A DNA stretch of 64,000 nt from Iningainema tapete BLCC-T55 (GCF_014698965.1 NZ_JACXAE010000092.1:20276-84275); one strand, 5' to 3'; numbered from the stretch's first letter, positions 45,115 through 53,384 are shown. Numbers and translations are program-made. The notes: generated by a model not told the origin, from the letters alone.

Positions 45115-45834
45115 ATGACCCTCACTAATGATATAAAACAATTCCAAATGAATACTGCTAAGTCAATGGAGATATTAGCGGAAGCTTATCGGTTAGCAAA
45201 TAAGCTTTCTGAATGTTCTGTAGATGAATTACCCTCGCAATTTGCTCAATTACAAAACCTATGTGAGCAAGCCCTTGCTCAAACTCGATATACTGCCTCT
45301 AATCTTATAGAAATTAATCTTAAGTGGGGTTCTGCCCCTATTCAGCACTATTTAAGCAAGCAACTGAGTACTGGTGATGCGACTGGTTCAACAGTTAAAG
45401 TGGAACATTCTCCCTTACAACTTACAACGGGAGCAGAGAAAACTACACAGCCACAAGCAGGAGATTTAACAGTTTTGATTGAGTCAGCCAAAGAATTTAT
45501 AGACAAAACTGTAGATGTATCTGGACAATTTCTCAATCAAGCTGTTAAGACTGGTAAAAATTTGCCAGCAACTATGATGATAGCAACATCTCTTACAGGT
45601 GTGGCTTTGACACGAACAGTTAACTTTGTTGACAAGGTAATTTCCCCATTGATAGAACTCAATAATCGTGTCGCCACTAAACCAGGTATGCCTCTATCAG
45701 AAAATTCTTGGTTAGCAATCATCAAAGAAATCTCAGATAAAACTGAGGAGTATTTTGGAATAGACGGTGAGGTAGTGGCTGCATACGAAATGCAAAAGGA
45801 ACAAGAGGAAGACGAAAGGGAAAGAAGGCTATAG
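45115..45834 (+). CDS. Helical protein with duplicated N-terminal module (island operon gene 4)
   Basis: 239 aa from the ATG located 4 bp after the preceding stop. Residues 1-72 are paralogous to the whole of gene 3. Residues ~73-120 are a Ser/Thr/Gln-rich linker. Residues ~125-200 contain an amphipathic or weakly hydrophobic segment (NLPATMMIATSLTGVALTRT), and the tail is acidic and basic (EQEEDERERRL). I infer that the shared N-terminal module mediates hetero-oligomerisation with gene 3, with an added effector or membrane part. Unknown family. Confidence 0.72.
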   Translation: MTLTNDIKQFQMNTAKSMEILAEAYRLANKLSECSVDELPSQFAQLQNLCEQALAQTRYTASNLIEINLKWGSAPIQHYLSKQLSTGDATGSTVKVEHSPLQLTTGAEKTTQPQAGDLTVLIESAKEFIDKTVDVSGQFLNQAVKTGKNLPATMMIATSLTGVALTRTVNFVDKVISPLIELNNRVATKPGMPLSENSWLAIIKEISDKTEEYFGIDGEVVAAYEMQKEQEEDERERRL

Positions 45835-45919
45835 CTGTGCTGACTTGAAGAAGGTGCCGTACTCCTGGTTAACGCACCCTACTTTTAAGCTAAATTTAAG
45901 TATTTATCCCATTAGTAAT

Positions 45920-46414
45920 TCACAGTAGTTGCCGCAATTCATCTAAAGTATTAACAGTTCTAATTGCCTGCTGAATTGTGGTTAATCGCTCCAAATCGGA
46001 AATTTGAGAGATTTGTGGCATCAGTTGTAATCCTTGAGTACCGAACTTTGCTTCCAAACCCCTTTCAATGCTCAATAGTAGCTGCTGTCGCTGCCCTTGT
46101 TGCAGCTGATACCAAGGAGGTTTGCATGAGTCTCCCATATCCCACTTCATGATTTGTTGGACTAATGCGTTCACCGATGATTTGCTCTTGGGCGGCGCGT
46201 TGTCGTACAACCAGCGGCAATACTCACATATTAAAATATCTAAATAGTTATCAAAATGTCTTGACAAAAAATCAGCCTGTGAAGTGTATCCCAAATCTTG
46301 CATCGTAGAAATAACACATGTTCTGTCAAACATGTTGCATTGTCTGCTAAGTTTGACTGCATCTAGAGCTTTTATTAAGGGTGAACATTCTTTAACTGAC
46401 TGTGTTTGTTGCAT
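45920..46414 (-). CDS. Rearranged Rpn-like C-terminal protein
   Basis: 164 aa. The last ~75 residues are the tail of the Rpn/transposase-like family (VQQIMKWDM ... GLQLMPQISQISDLERLTTI ... LDELRQLL). The first ~85 residues (MQQTQSVKECSPLIKALDAV, DFLSRHFDNYLDILICEYCR) are not the nuclease domain and I do not recognise them. Just upstream (46507-46552) is another fragment of the same family (ALVQQIMKWDMAIA). The locus looks like a product of duplication and insertion; it may not be functional. Confidence 0.55.
   Translation of the reverse strand: MQQTQSVKECSPLIKALDAVKLSRQCNMFDRTCVISTMQDLGYTSQADFLSRHFDNYLDILICEYCRWLYDNAPPKSKSSVNALVQQIMKWDMGDSCKPPWYQLQQGQRQQLLLSIERGLEAKFGTQGLQLMPQISQISDLERLTTIQQAIRTVNTLDELRQLL
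45927..46033. repeat. Right copy of the island-flanking direct repeat
   Basis: Partner of 38272-38378 in the same orientation; 7.65 kb lies between the two starts. Confidence 0.85.
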
Positions 46415-47092
46415 GCAAATACCGAAGCGCTTGACTTAACCAAGATAGCAAAAGCCTGTGTGAACCGCACAGCTTGTAAACCAGTTGGGGGGTGATGTAG
46501 GCGATAGCCATATCCCACTTCATGATTTGTTGAACTAATGCGCTTTCTAACACCAACGTAGCAAAAAAAGCGAGGACGCCTAATTGAGGACGGGAGCTCG
46601 CTAACTAATACATCGCTTCCACGACTAATCGATTGAAACTTAGATTTAAGAATTTCTTTGGCTTTAATGTCGATAATTTGTGTTACTCATTTAACTCAAT
46701 TGTCGGGGGCGAGGCTAATGATTTTCTTTGTACTGGTATCAGCAGGTTTGGGCATAGGGCAAGAGAATATAGTGTTATACTCAGAGAAGTTTCTTTTGGC
46801 TGTAAGTTGCGCTCATGAGGCAAAGCCTTTTAGAGAGGCATTACCTTGCAGAGCATGGTAACAAGGCAAAAAACGAATTCTGCTAGTGTTGGTATACGAT
46901 TTCGCATTTACCTTGAATAAGTATTAGTAGCAAATTATACTATATAAAGATAAATTTTATAAATGTTGTCAAAATAGGTACAAAATTAGGTAAACTATAC
47001 CTTCAGCATCACAGTTGTTAGATTAAAAGAATTGTTAAAGCTAGTCTTGAAGATAAAAGATAAAATCGAAAAATAATTAGGAGGAAAGCCTA
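46415..47092. other. Intergenic region with an Rpn fragment; upstream of the chaperone operon
   Basis: About 680 bp. 46507-46552 repeats the ALVQQIMKWDMA coding segment of the Rpn-like family on the minus strand. 46620-46860 has short rightward open frames without support. The last ~150 bp are very AT-rich and should carry the promoter of the operon; AGGAGG lies 7 bp before the GTG at 47093. Confidence 0.5.
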
Positions 47093-49591
47093 GTGGGTAA
47101 GTATAAGTCTAAACAAAGCTTACAACAGGATGTCTCCAGCACAGGGCAAAAAGCGGAAAACCCCCTTGAAGTAAAATTGCAAGAACTGCTGGAGCAGAAA
47201 AAATATCGTCAGGCATTAGAAGAGATTAAAAAAATTCAGCGATCGCAACCTAATATTGAGTTCTCATTTAAAGTAGCAGATATCTGGTTGTTGCGGGGAC
47301 AGCAAGAATTTCAAAAGCAAGATTTTAAACAGGCAGAAAAATCCTTTAGTCGCGCTTTAGAAATGGGTTTAGTTGGAGAAGTTCACTACTGGCAAACTAG
47401 ATGTTTGTTGGAGTTGCATCAATTGGATGCAGCGGTGAAATTGCTCCGTGATGCTTTTGAGGCAGGAAAATTACCCGAAAACTATAGTATATATTATCTT
47501 AAACTCCTATTCTTAAAAGGAGACACTGCTACAGTAGAACAATTAATAAACCAAAATTCTAAACAATTTAATGCAGCGCAACTTAACTGGGTACAGGGAA
47601 TTCTTGCTCTCAAAAATGGACAACCAGAAGCTGCTTTAACATTTTTTCAAAAAATAAAGCGTCCACTTACTCCAGGAGATGTGCCAAGTGCTTGGATTGC
47701 TTACAGCCAACAATTAAACGGTAATTGGGATGCAGCGGCGAACATTTTAGGATTAGAATCTCAGCCATCTAGAAGCTATAGTAGAGCAAAGTATTTAGAA
47801 CATCCAATTTTAGAGAAATTGGCAACTTTCCAACTGGCAAAGACAGGACAACCACCTCTCGAAATGATGGAAAGAGGGGAAAAAGCTAAGCATGAAGCAT
47901 TATCAGTCCTATTGATTTTACAATTAATTGATGATGGTGACAATCATGAAGCTGCCCATCTATTAATGAAGAAAGATTGGCGTTTCACTCGTTTTCCCGA
48001 ACTACAAACTATACGTTCATCCCTATTAACTTTAGCAGGTCAACAAGCATTTAATCAAGGACAAACAAGCTGTGCTGAACTATTTTGGCAGCAGATAGTA
48101 ACAGAACAACCTTTTAACACACAACTAGCTGTAAACTTGTTAGAAGTGTTGGAAGCTAATGATTCTTGGCAAGAATTTCAACGCCTGTTGAATCGGTTGA
48201 TCAAATGGTTAGAAAACGAAGGTAAACAGAATCCCCAAGAATGGCAGGGCGAAAGATTAAAACTAACCCTAGCTTATCTCCATTGTCGGGTAGCAGATTC
48301 CTCAATGGCAATGAATCGCGATCGCGCAGCTATGGCATCTGTACAACAAGCAGAGCGCATCTGCCCAACATCTCCAGAGGTAATTGGGCGTAAGGGATTA
48401 ATTGCTGTCTCAGATGGGAATTTTACTGAAGCAATACCACTACTTACTGAAGCACTACAAGGTGGCTGTAAATATGAAGAAGTTTACGGTGTTTTGCTCA
48501 AATGTTTAGAAAGACAAGGAGACAAGCAGGCATTAACTGAGGCACGTCGCCGTTTTGGTAAATCCTTTGGCGATGTCGGTGTTGACAAAGAAGTTGAAGA
48601 ATTGCCTTGGATGGATGCTTTGTCTACCCTCAGTTACCCCTTCTATAGTCGTTTAGTGCAAACAGGAGATCAAAAAGATCCAGCTTTAAATGCATGTCGC
48701 ATTTTTGTCAATGCAGTACAAAGTCCCCCCAACTCTGGCGGTAGAGTCTCATTAAATCAGAAAAAAGCAGCCCAAGAATGGGAAACTATACTCAAACCAT
48801 TATCTGCTCAAGAGAAAATTCCTGTCCTACAAGCGATCGCAATTTCTATCCATCTATTTGCCAAACGCGAAAAAGGCATTGCAGCTCTAACAAATCAATA
48901 TGTGCGCCAATTATTTGAGCTATCAGGAGAACAACCAGAAGCTAGAATTGCTCATTTAGTTGTCTTAACTGTGAAAGAAAATAATGCCAAAAAACTAGAG
49001 TTTCCTTTGCGTGCTTACCTCGACACCATGCCCCAACCAGGAAATGCTCTGGCAAACATTCAGTTGCAAGTACGCCGTTTTGGTACTAATACCAATCTTG
49101 TATCTGCCCTTGATGAAGCACTGCGTCGAGAACCTCAAAATCCTCTGCTTTTATTAGCAAGAGCTACTACTTATCCCGTCGAAGATTCCAATTACGAACA
49201 GCTCAAGCAACAGGGATTTGAATTAGCCCGTCGCCTACAAGATGCTAAAGCACTACAAGCATATCGGGAAGAACAGGCATTTCTCTCTGCGCAAAAAGTA
49301 ACCAGTGCAATGCCATCACCAGAAGATTTTGACGATCTGGATATGTTAGATGTTGATGAACTATTGGAAAACATGATCCGGAAATTATTTGGCAACAATA
49401 TTCCCAAAGCTGAATTTGAACGAATACTTCCCGAACTAAAACAGAAAATGCTCAATGATATGCCCGACTTCATGGATGACGATGATGATGATGATGATTT
49501 CGAGCTAGACTTAGAGTCAATATTTGGAATGCCAACTCCCAAAAAGAAGAAAAAAGGTAGAACAAGAGGTGGTTTTCAAGAATTATTTTAA
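47093..49591 (+). CDS. Large TPR protein heading the auxiliary Hsp70 operon
   Basis: 832 aa, GTG start with a strong AGGAGG. Tetratricopeptide-like helical repeats run through most of the protein (LRGQQEFQKQDFKQAEKSFS, ALKNGQPEAALTFFQKIK, AERICPTSPEVIGRKGLIAV). There is no signal peptide. The C-terminus has an Asp tract (eight consecutive Asp) followed by a Lys tract and GFQELF. The J-like gene starts 8 bp downstream. I infer a scaffold or substrate adaptor for the DnaK encoded in the same operon; it could also be a co-chaperone that bridges to ribosomes or membranes. Confidence 0.78.
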   Translation: MGKYKSKQSLQQDVSSTGQKAENPLEVKLQELLEQKKYRQALEEIKKIQRSQPNIEFSFKVADIWLLRGQQEFQKQDFKQAEKSFSRALEMGLVGEVHYWQTRCLLELHQLDAAVKLLRDAFEAGKLPENYSIYYLKLLFLKGDTATVEQLINQNSKQFNAAQLNWVQGILALKNGQPEAALTFFQKIKRPLTPGDVPSAWIAYSQQLNGNWDAAANILGLESQPSRSYSRAKYLEHPILEKLATFQLAKTGQPPLEMMERGEKAKHEALSVLLILQLIDDGDNHEAAHLLMKKDWRFTRFPELQTIRSSLLTLAGQQAFNQGQTSCAELFWQQIVTEQPFNTQLAVNLLEVLEANDSWQEFQRLLNRLIKWLENEGKQNPQEWQGERLKLTLAYLHCRVADSSMAMNRDRAAMASVQQAERICPTSPEVIGRKGLIAVSDGNFTEAIPLLTEALQGGCKYEEVYGVLLKCLERQGDKQALTEARRRFGKSFGDVGVDKEVEELPWMDALSTLSYPFYSRLVQTGDQKDPALNACRIFVNAVQSPPNSGGRVSLNQKKAAQEWETILKPLSAQEKIPVLQAIAISIHLFAKREKGIAALTNQYVRQLFELSGEQPEARIAHLVVLTVKENNAKKLEFPLRAYLDTMPQPGNALANIQLQVRRFGTNTNLVSALDEALRREPQNPLLLLARATTYPVEDSNYEQLKQQGFELARRLQDAKALQAYREEQAFLSAQKVTSAMPSPEDFDDLDMLDVDELLENMIRKLFGNNIPKAEFERILPELKQKMLNDMPDFMDDDDDDDDFELDLESIFGMPTPKKKKKGRTRGGFQELF

Positions 49592-49599
49592 ATAATTAT

Positions 49600-49899
49600 A
49601 TGATGAAGAACAATTACGAACTTTTAGGAATTTCTCCAGGAGCAACATCCGCCGAAATAAAAGCAGCATACCGTGCCAAGCTAAAAGAATTTCCCGCCCA
49701 TACTTATCCAGAAGAATTCAAAGCAATTCGAGCCGCATACGAAGCCCTCGGTAAAGGAGAAACACAAAAAAATGAAGATTTCTTTAAAATTCGTCCTCTG
49801 CAAGCAGAACTTGATTCAGAGGTATTGAAACAGTTACGTGACAAAGCCCTTGCTCAACTGGAAGTTAGTTTGGATGATTTAATTCGCGCTACATTTTAA
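49600..49899 (+). CDS. Short J-domain-like protein without HPD
   Basis: 99 aa; MMKNNYELLGISPGATSAEI then KAAYRAKLKEFPAHTYPEEF and KAIRAAYEALGKGE. Helices I-III of a J domain are clear, but the HPD loop that stimulates Hsp70 ATPase is replaced by AHTYPEEF. The short C-terminal part (LEVSLDDLIRATF) is helical. It probably binds the operon DnaK in a modified way, or acts as an inhibitor or adaptor. It is the second gene of the operon. Confidence 0.8.
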   Translation: MMKNNYELLGISPGATSAEIKAAYRAKLKEFPAHTYPEEFKAIRAAYEALGKGETQKNEDFFKIRPLQAELDSEVLKQLRDKALAQLEVSLDDLIRATF

Positions 49900-49907
49900 C
49901 TGATAAT

Positions 49908-49956
49908 TGTTGATTGATAATTGTTAATTGCAATCAACAAACAACAATCAACATAC
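49908..49956. repeat. Short repeat between the J-like gene and grpE
   Basis: TTGTTGATTGATAATTGTTAATTG followed by inverted CAATCAACAA units, a heptamer-type repeat that separates two genes of one operon. Confidence 0.6.
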
Positions 49957-49961
49957 GAACC

Positions 49962-50720
49962 ATGATAAATGATAAAGAAGCTTTATTTGCCAAATTTATA
50001 GACTATTTACATTCAGAACAAACACCACCAGAGTATTTGGGTGAAACACCAGAATCAGTTAATGCATTTGATCCCTATCAAATGGTGGCAGAATGGATTG
50101 CCTTACGTCATGAAGTTAAACAACAGGGGAAATTATTACGTTCGGCTCAAGATGTTCTGCAACAATCATTAGAAGTAACTCAAAGAGAAAAAGAACAACT
50201 GCAAATAAATTTGGAACAGTCACAAAAACAAGCAGTGGTTCAATTTGAGCAACAGCAAGAGAAACTGTTACAAGATTTATTAGGAATATTGGATGCTTTG
50301 GATCGTGCTTGTGCCTATTGGCAAGAAGAAATAGAAGCGATAAATACGACAACACGCATACAACCAGTTCCGCAAAGCTTCTGGCAAAAATTAGGCAGCT
50401 GGTTCTTTGGCACCCAACATTATTCAACAGAGAGGGAATCACGCATTTCTGCATATTTAAGCGGAGTTTTAACTAGCAATCAACAAGGAGTAGAGTTAAT
50501 CAGGCGATCGCTCTTAGAAGTACTGCGTCAACGACGAGTTGTGCCAATTGTGGCTCTGTTGAAATCTTTTGACTCCCGAACAATGTATGCTGTAGGCAGC
50601 GAACAAAGAGCAGATGTAGCTGATAATATAGTGGTTCAAGAAGTAGTACGTGGTTATTTATGGGGCGAGCGCGTACTCAGAGAAGCACAAGTAATTGTGG
50701 CGAGAGCAACGAACGATTAG
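49962..50720 (+). CDS. grpE: GrpE-type nucleotide exchange factor
   Basis: About 252 aa from the ATG. A long coiled coil (~residues 55-110, LEVTQREKEQLQINLEQSQK) leads into a GrpE head: LLGILDALDRACAYWQ, then the beta domain VVPIVALLKSFDSRTMYAVG and VVQEVVRGYLWGERVLREAQ. An insertion with PQSFWQKLGSWFFGTQHYST is not in standard GrpE. It releases ADP from DnaK. It sits between the J-like gene and dnaK. Confidence 0.83.
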   Translation: MINDKEALFAKFIDYLHSEQTPPEYLGETPESVNAFDPYQMVAEWIALRHEVKQQGKLLRSAQDVLQQSLEVTQREKEQLQINLEQSQKQAVVQFEQQQEKLLQDLLGILDALDRACAYWQEEIEAINTTTRIQPVPQSFWQKLGSWFFGTQHYSTERESRISAYLSGVLTSNQQGVELIRRSLLEVLRQRRVVPIVALLKSFDSRTMYAVGSEQRADVADNIVVQEVVRGYLWGERVLREAQVIVARATND

Positions 50721-50753
50721 TGACTAAGTAACATTTTAAATTTTGAATTAGTT

Positions 50754-52538
50754 ATGGGAAGAGCAGTTGGGATCGATTTAGGTACAACAAATTCCGAAGT
50801 AGCAATTGTCGAAAATGGACAAGCGCGAGTATTGCCAGGAGAAGATGGAGACTTGATTTTACCATCTTGTGTAGGGTTTAGCGATACGGGTAAACTTCTG
50901 GTAGGTAGAGAAGCACTGCGTCAGTATGCCGCTGCTCCTGATCGCACCGTCAAGTCAATTAAGCGCTGGATGGGAACCGATCACAAAACTACGTTTGCTG
51001 TTGGTGGAGACTCTGGAGAAGAGAATCGGGAATACTTGCCTCATGAAATTTCTGCCATTATTCTCCGCGCCCTGAAACAAAGAGCCGAGAATGCTTTGGG
51101 AGAATCAGTAACTCAAGCAGTAATTACTGTGCCCGCCTACTTTACTGATGCCCAACGACAAGCGACTAAAACAGCAGGAGAAATCGCTGGTTTTGAGGTA
51201 CTACAAATTATCAACGAACCAACAGCAGCGGCTCTAGCTTATGACTTGCGTGCAGAAGAGACAGAACGAGTTTTAGTTTATGATTTGGGCGGCGGTACTT
51301 TTGATGTTTCCGTAGTGGAAATTACAGGTGAAGTTACCGAAGTACTAGCTAGTCACGGTAATAACCGTTTGGGTGGAGATGATTTTGACAGACTTTTACA
51401 ACTCCATCTAGCAGACATCTTCAAAACAAAGCATGGCATGGATGTACCAGATGACGCTGCAACTCAAGCGCGTCTGCTCCGGGCAGCAGAACAGTTAAAA
51501 ATTGACTTGAGTGCCCACGCTTTTGGTACGGTAAGGGAAGCCTTTTTGGGTAGCAAGGGGAAGACTGCACTGCATTTAGAGGTAGAAGTAGCGCGAACAG
51601 ATTTTGAAAAGTTGATTCGCCCCCTATTGGAACAAACTCTAGAAGCAATTGACAGAGCATTAGCAGATGCTAACCTTGAACCGAGTCAGATAGATCGGGT
51701 TATCTTGGTTGGTGGTTCAACACGCATTCCCTTAGTGCAAGAAATGATCGAGTTACATCTCAAACAAACTCCCACCGATGGTATTCAACCCGATCTTTGT
51801 GTGGCTTTGGGCGCAGCCTTGCAAGCGGGAGTGCTGGTAGGTGAATCAGTGGATGCCATTCTCGTCGATGTGATCCCCCATTCTCTGGGTATTGCAGCGG
51901 CAGTAGATACACCAATGGGTATTATGCCGGGGTTCTTTAGCGTGATTATTCCCCGTAATAGTGTTGTTCCCGTTTCTCGCTCTCAGGTTTATTCTACTGT
52001 AAGCGATCGTCAAGAAGTGGTGGAAATTGAAGTTTTTCAGGGAGAAAATGAAATCGCTGAAGAAAATGTTCCCTTGGGTTCTTTTAGAGTGGAAAACTTA
52101 CCCCCCAAACCAGCAGGAAGTATTCAAGTTGAAGTCCACTTTGACTTTGATCTCAATGGTATTCTCACTGTAACCACTACAGAGAAAGGTAAGGGGCAAC
52201 AAGAGACGTTAGTAGTAAATAATGTGGGGATGCAACGATTTTCTAGCCATGAGTTGAAGCAGGCAAGGGAAGATTTAGAGGCATTGTTTGAAAGTGATGA
52301 AACAATTGAAGTCTCTAAGGAGGAGATTGAAACAGCAAATGTTAGTCCGGAAATAACGGCGCTTTTAGAACGTGCTCAACAAGCATTTTCTAGTTTAGAT
52401 GAAGAACAAGTAGAGGAATTACAAGATTTGTTAGACAAGCTTGAAGATGCGATCGCTAACAACAGTGCAGAAGTCCCACCATTGCAAGCAGAGATAGAAG
52501 ATTTTCTCTACTATGTCAGTACTAACTCCGAAGAATAA
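50754..52538 (+). CDS. dnaK: DnaK-type Hsp70 chaperone, short form
   Basis: 594 aa, shorter than the ~630 aa of the main DnaK. ATPase domain: IDLGTTNSEVAIVENG, PAYFTDAQRQATKTAGEIAG, IINEPTAAALAYDL, DLGGGTFDVSVVEI, RVILVGGSTRIPLVQEM. Substrate domain: LGIAAAVDTPMGIMPGFFSV and IPRNSVVPVSRSQVYSTVSD. The C-terminal lid is cut short and acidic, ending FLYYVSTNSEE, with no EEVD- or EVKD-like end. This is the second-type Hsp70 tied to the special partners around it. Confidence 0.93.
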   Translation: MGRAVGIDLGTTNSEVAIVENGQARVLPGEDGDLILPSCVGFSDTGKLLVGREALRQYAAAPDRTVKSIKRWMGTDHKTTFAVGGDSGEENREYLPHEISAIILRALKQRAENALGESVTQAVITVPAYFTDAQRQATKTAGEIAGFEVLQIINEPTAAALAYDLRAEETERVLVYDLGGGTFDVSVVEITGEVTEVLASHGNNRLGGDDFDRLLQLHLADIFKTKHGMDVPDDAATQARLLRAAEQLKIDLSAHAFGTVREAFLGSKGKTALHLEVEVARTDFEKLIRPLLEQTLEAIDRALADANLEPSQIDRVILVGGSTRIPLVQEMIELHLKQTPTDGIQPDLCVALGAALQAGVLVGESVDAILVDVIPHSLGIAAAVDTPMGIMPGFFSVIIPRNSVVPVSRSQVYSTVSDRQEVVEIEVFQGENEIAEENVPLGSFRVENLPPKPAGSIQVEVHFDFDLNGILTVTTTEKGKGQQETLVVNNVGMQRFSSHELKQAREDLEALFESDETIEVSKEEIETANVSPEITALLERAQQAFSSLDEEQVEELQDLLDKLEDAIANNSAEVPPLQAEIEDFLYYVSTNSEE

Positions 52539-52544
52539 TTAACC

Positions 52545-52901
52545 ATGAAATGTCCAGTTTGTGGAGCGGTTTACCGTGCTGCCCCTAATTCTTACTCCTG
52601 CAAACGCTGTAAAGCAGACTTGTCTGACTTGATTCGCCTTCACGATCAAGCTATGTGGTATCACATAAAAGCAATGTATTTATTACAACAAGAACAATAT
52701 TCAGCAGCAGAAGTGAACAACAATCAAGCCCTAGCTTTGCATTACAGCAACGCAGACTTTCACGCCTTGGCAGGTAAATTATCGGCATTGCAAGGTAAAT
52801 TTAGTGAAGCGATCGCTCATTGGCAACAAGCACTCAAGATAGAGCCGCAAAATGCGATCGCCAGTGCTGGTTTGGACATGATCGCTATGTTAAAACAATA
52901 G
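52545..52901 (+). CDS. Zinc-ribbon TPR protein
   Basis: 118 aa. An N-terminal zinc ribbon (CPVCGAVYRA ... CKRCKADL) is followed by about three TPR-like helices (LHDQAMWYHIKAMYLLQQEQ, AEVNNNQALALHY, GKLSALQGKFSEAIAHWQQA). It starts 6 bp after dnaK, so it is the last gene of the operon and may be a second adaptor or client receptor for the Hsp70. Confidence 0.78.
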   Translation: MKCPVCGAVYRAAPNSYSCKRCKADLSDLIRLHDQAMWYHIKAMYLLQQEQYSAAEVNNNQALALHYSNADFHALAGKLSALQGKFSEAIAHWQQALKIEPQNAIASAGLDMIAMLKQ

Positions 52902-52912
52902 GATACACGACT

Positions 52913-52941
52913 GTACAGACGCCCCGGTGGGGCGTCTCCAC
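52913..52941. repeat. Palindromic repeat at the end of the Hsp70 operon
   Basis: GTACAGACGCCCC-GGT-GGGGCGTCTCCAC, two mismatches in the 13-bp arms. GC-rich stem directly after the operon; a possible transcript end. Confidence 0.75.
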
Positions 52942-52991
52942 AAAATCGTGATTTTTTTAATTCATCCGCATGATTCAGCAACGCCCTATAT

Positions 52992-53384
52992 CTACACTAA
53001 CTGCTGATATAATCCAATGAGAGTTCCATCTGGATCGCGTAAATAAGCTGTTTTGATTCCATAGTAGGGATTGTTCATGGGCGCTGCCGTAAAACTAACT
53101 CCTTTATGTGTTAATTTTGCATATTCTTCTTCTACATCATTGACTGTGAAAATTAATGCTACAGTGTCTTGACATTCTGCTTGAGGTGGCTTGTGATTGT
53201 GAATCATTTGTGCCATTTCTTCTCGTCGGAATAAACTCAGCTTCATTTCTCCTACTTTAAATTCAGCGTATCCAACTTCTCGTTCATCTATTTTTACTTC
53301 AAATTCCAGCACATCTTTATAGAATAAAAAACAAGCATCAAGATCCGATACTAATAGTCTTGTGTATGCAGTTCCAACTTTCAT
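52992..53384 (-). CDS. VOC-superfamily (glyoxalase/bleomycin-resistance-like) protein
   Basis: 130 aa, two beta-alpha-beta-beta-beta modules: TAYTRLLVSDLDACFLFYKD, FEVKIDEREVGYAEFKVG, DTVALIFTVNDVEEEYAKL and TAYLRDPDGTLIGLYQQL. Metal-ligand positions are only partly like glyoxalase I, so the substrate is unknown. It is convergent with the Hsp70 operon. Confidence 0.85.
   Translation of the reverse strand: MKVGTAYTRLLVSDLDACFLFYKDVLEFEVKIDEREVGYAEFKVGEMKLSLFRREEMAQMIHNHKPPQAECQDTVALIFTVNDVEEEYAKLTHKGVSFTAAPMNNPYYGIKTAYLRDPDGTLIGLYQQLV

Noticed and set aside
44892..45834. Type VII secretion (WXG100) substrates
   Set aside because: Size and helical content fit, and an FtsK-type ATPase is adjacent, but the W-x-G motif is not in the hairpin loop, the ATPase has one and not several ATPase domains, and no EccB/D/E-like genes are present.
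46625..46645. CRISPR repeat (GATTGAAACTTA)
   Set aside because: Only one copy of a GATTGAAAC-like string; no array, spacers or cas genes.
46633..46861. Two overlapping 60-67-aa frames before the chaperone operon
   Set aside because: No ribosome-binding site or family match; overlapping frames suggest chance.
48720..48755. Palindromic-element insertion in the 832-aa TPR gene (QSPPNSGGRVS)
   Set aside because: The CCCCCC run is similar to the other elements, but there is no matching G run, so I cannot call it.
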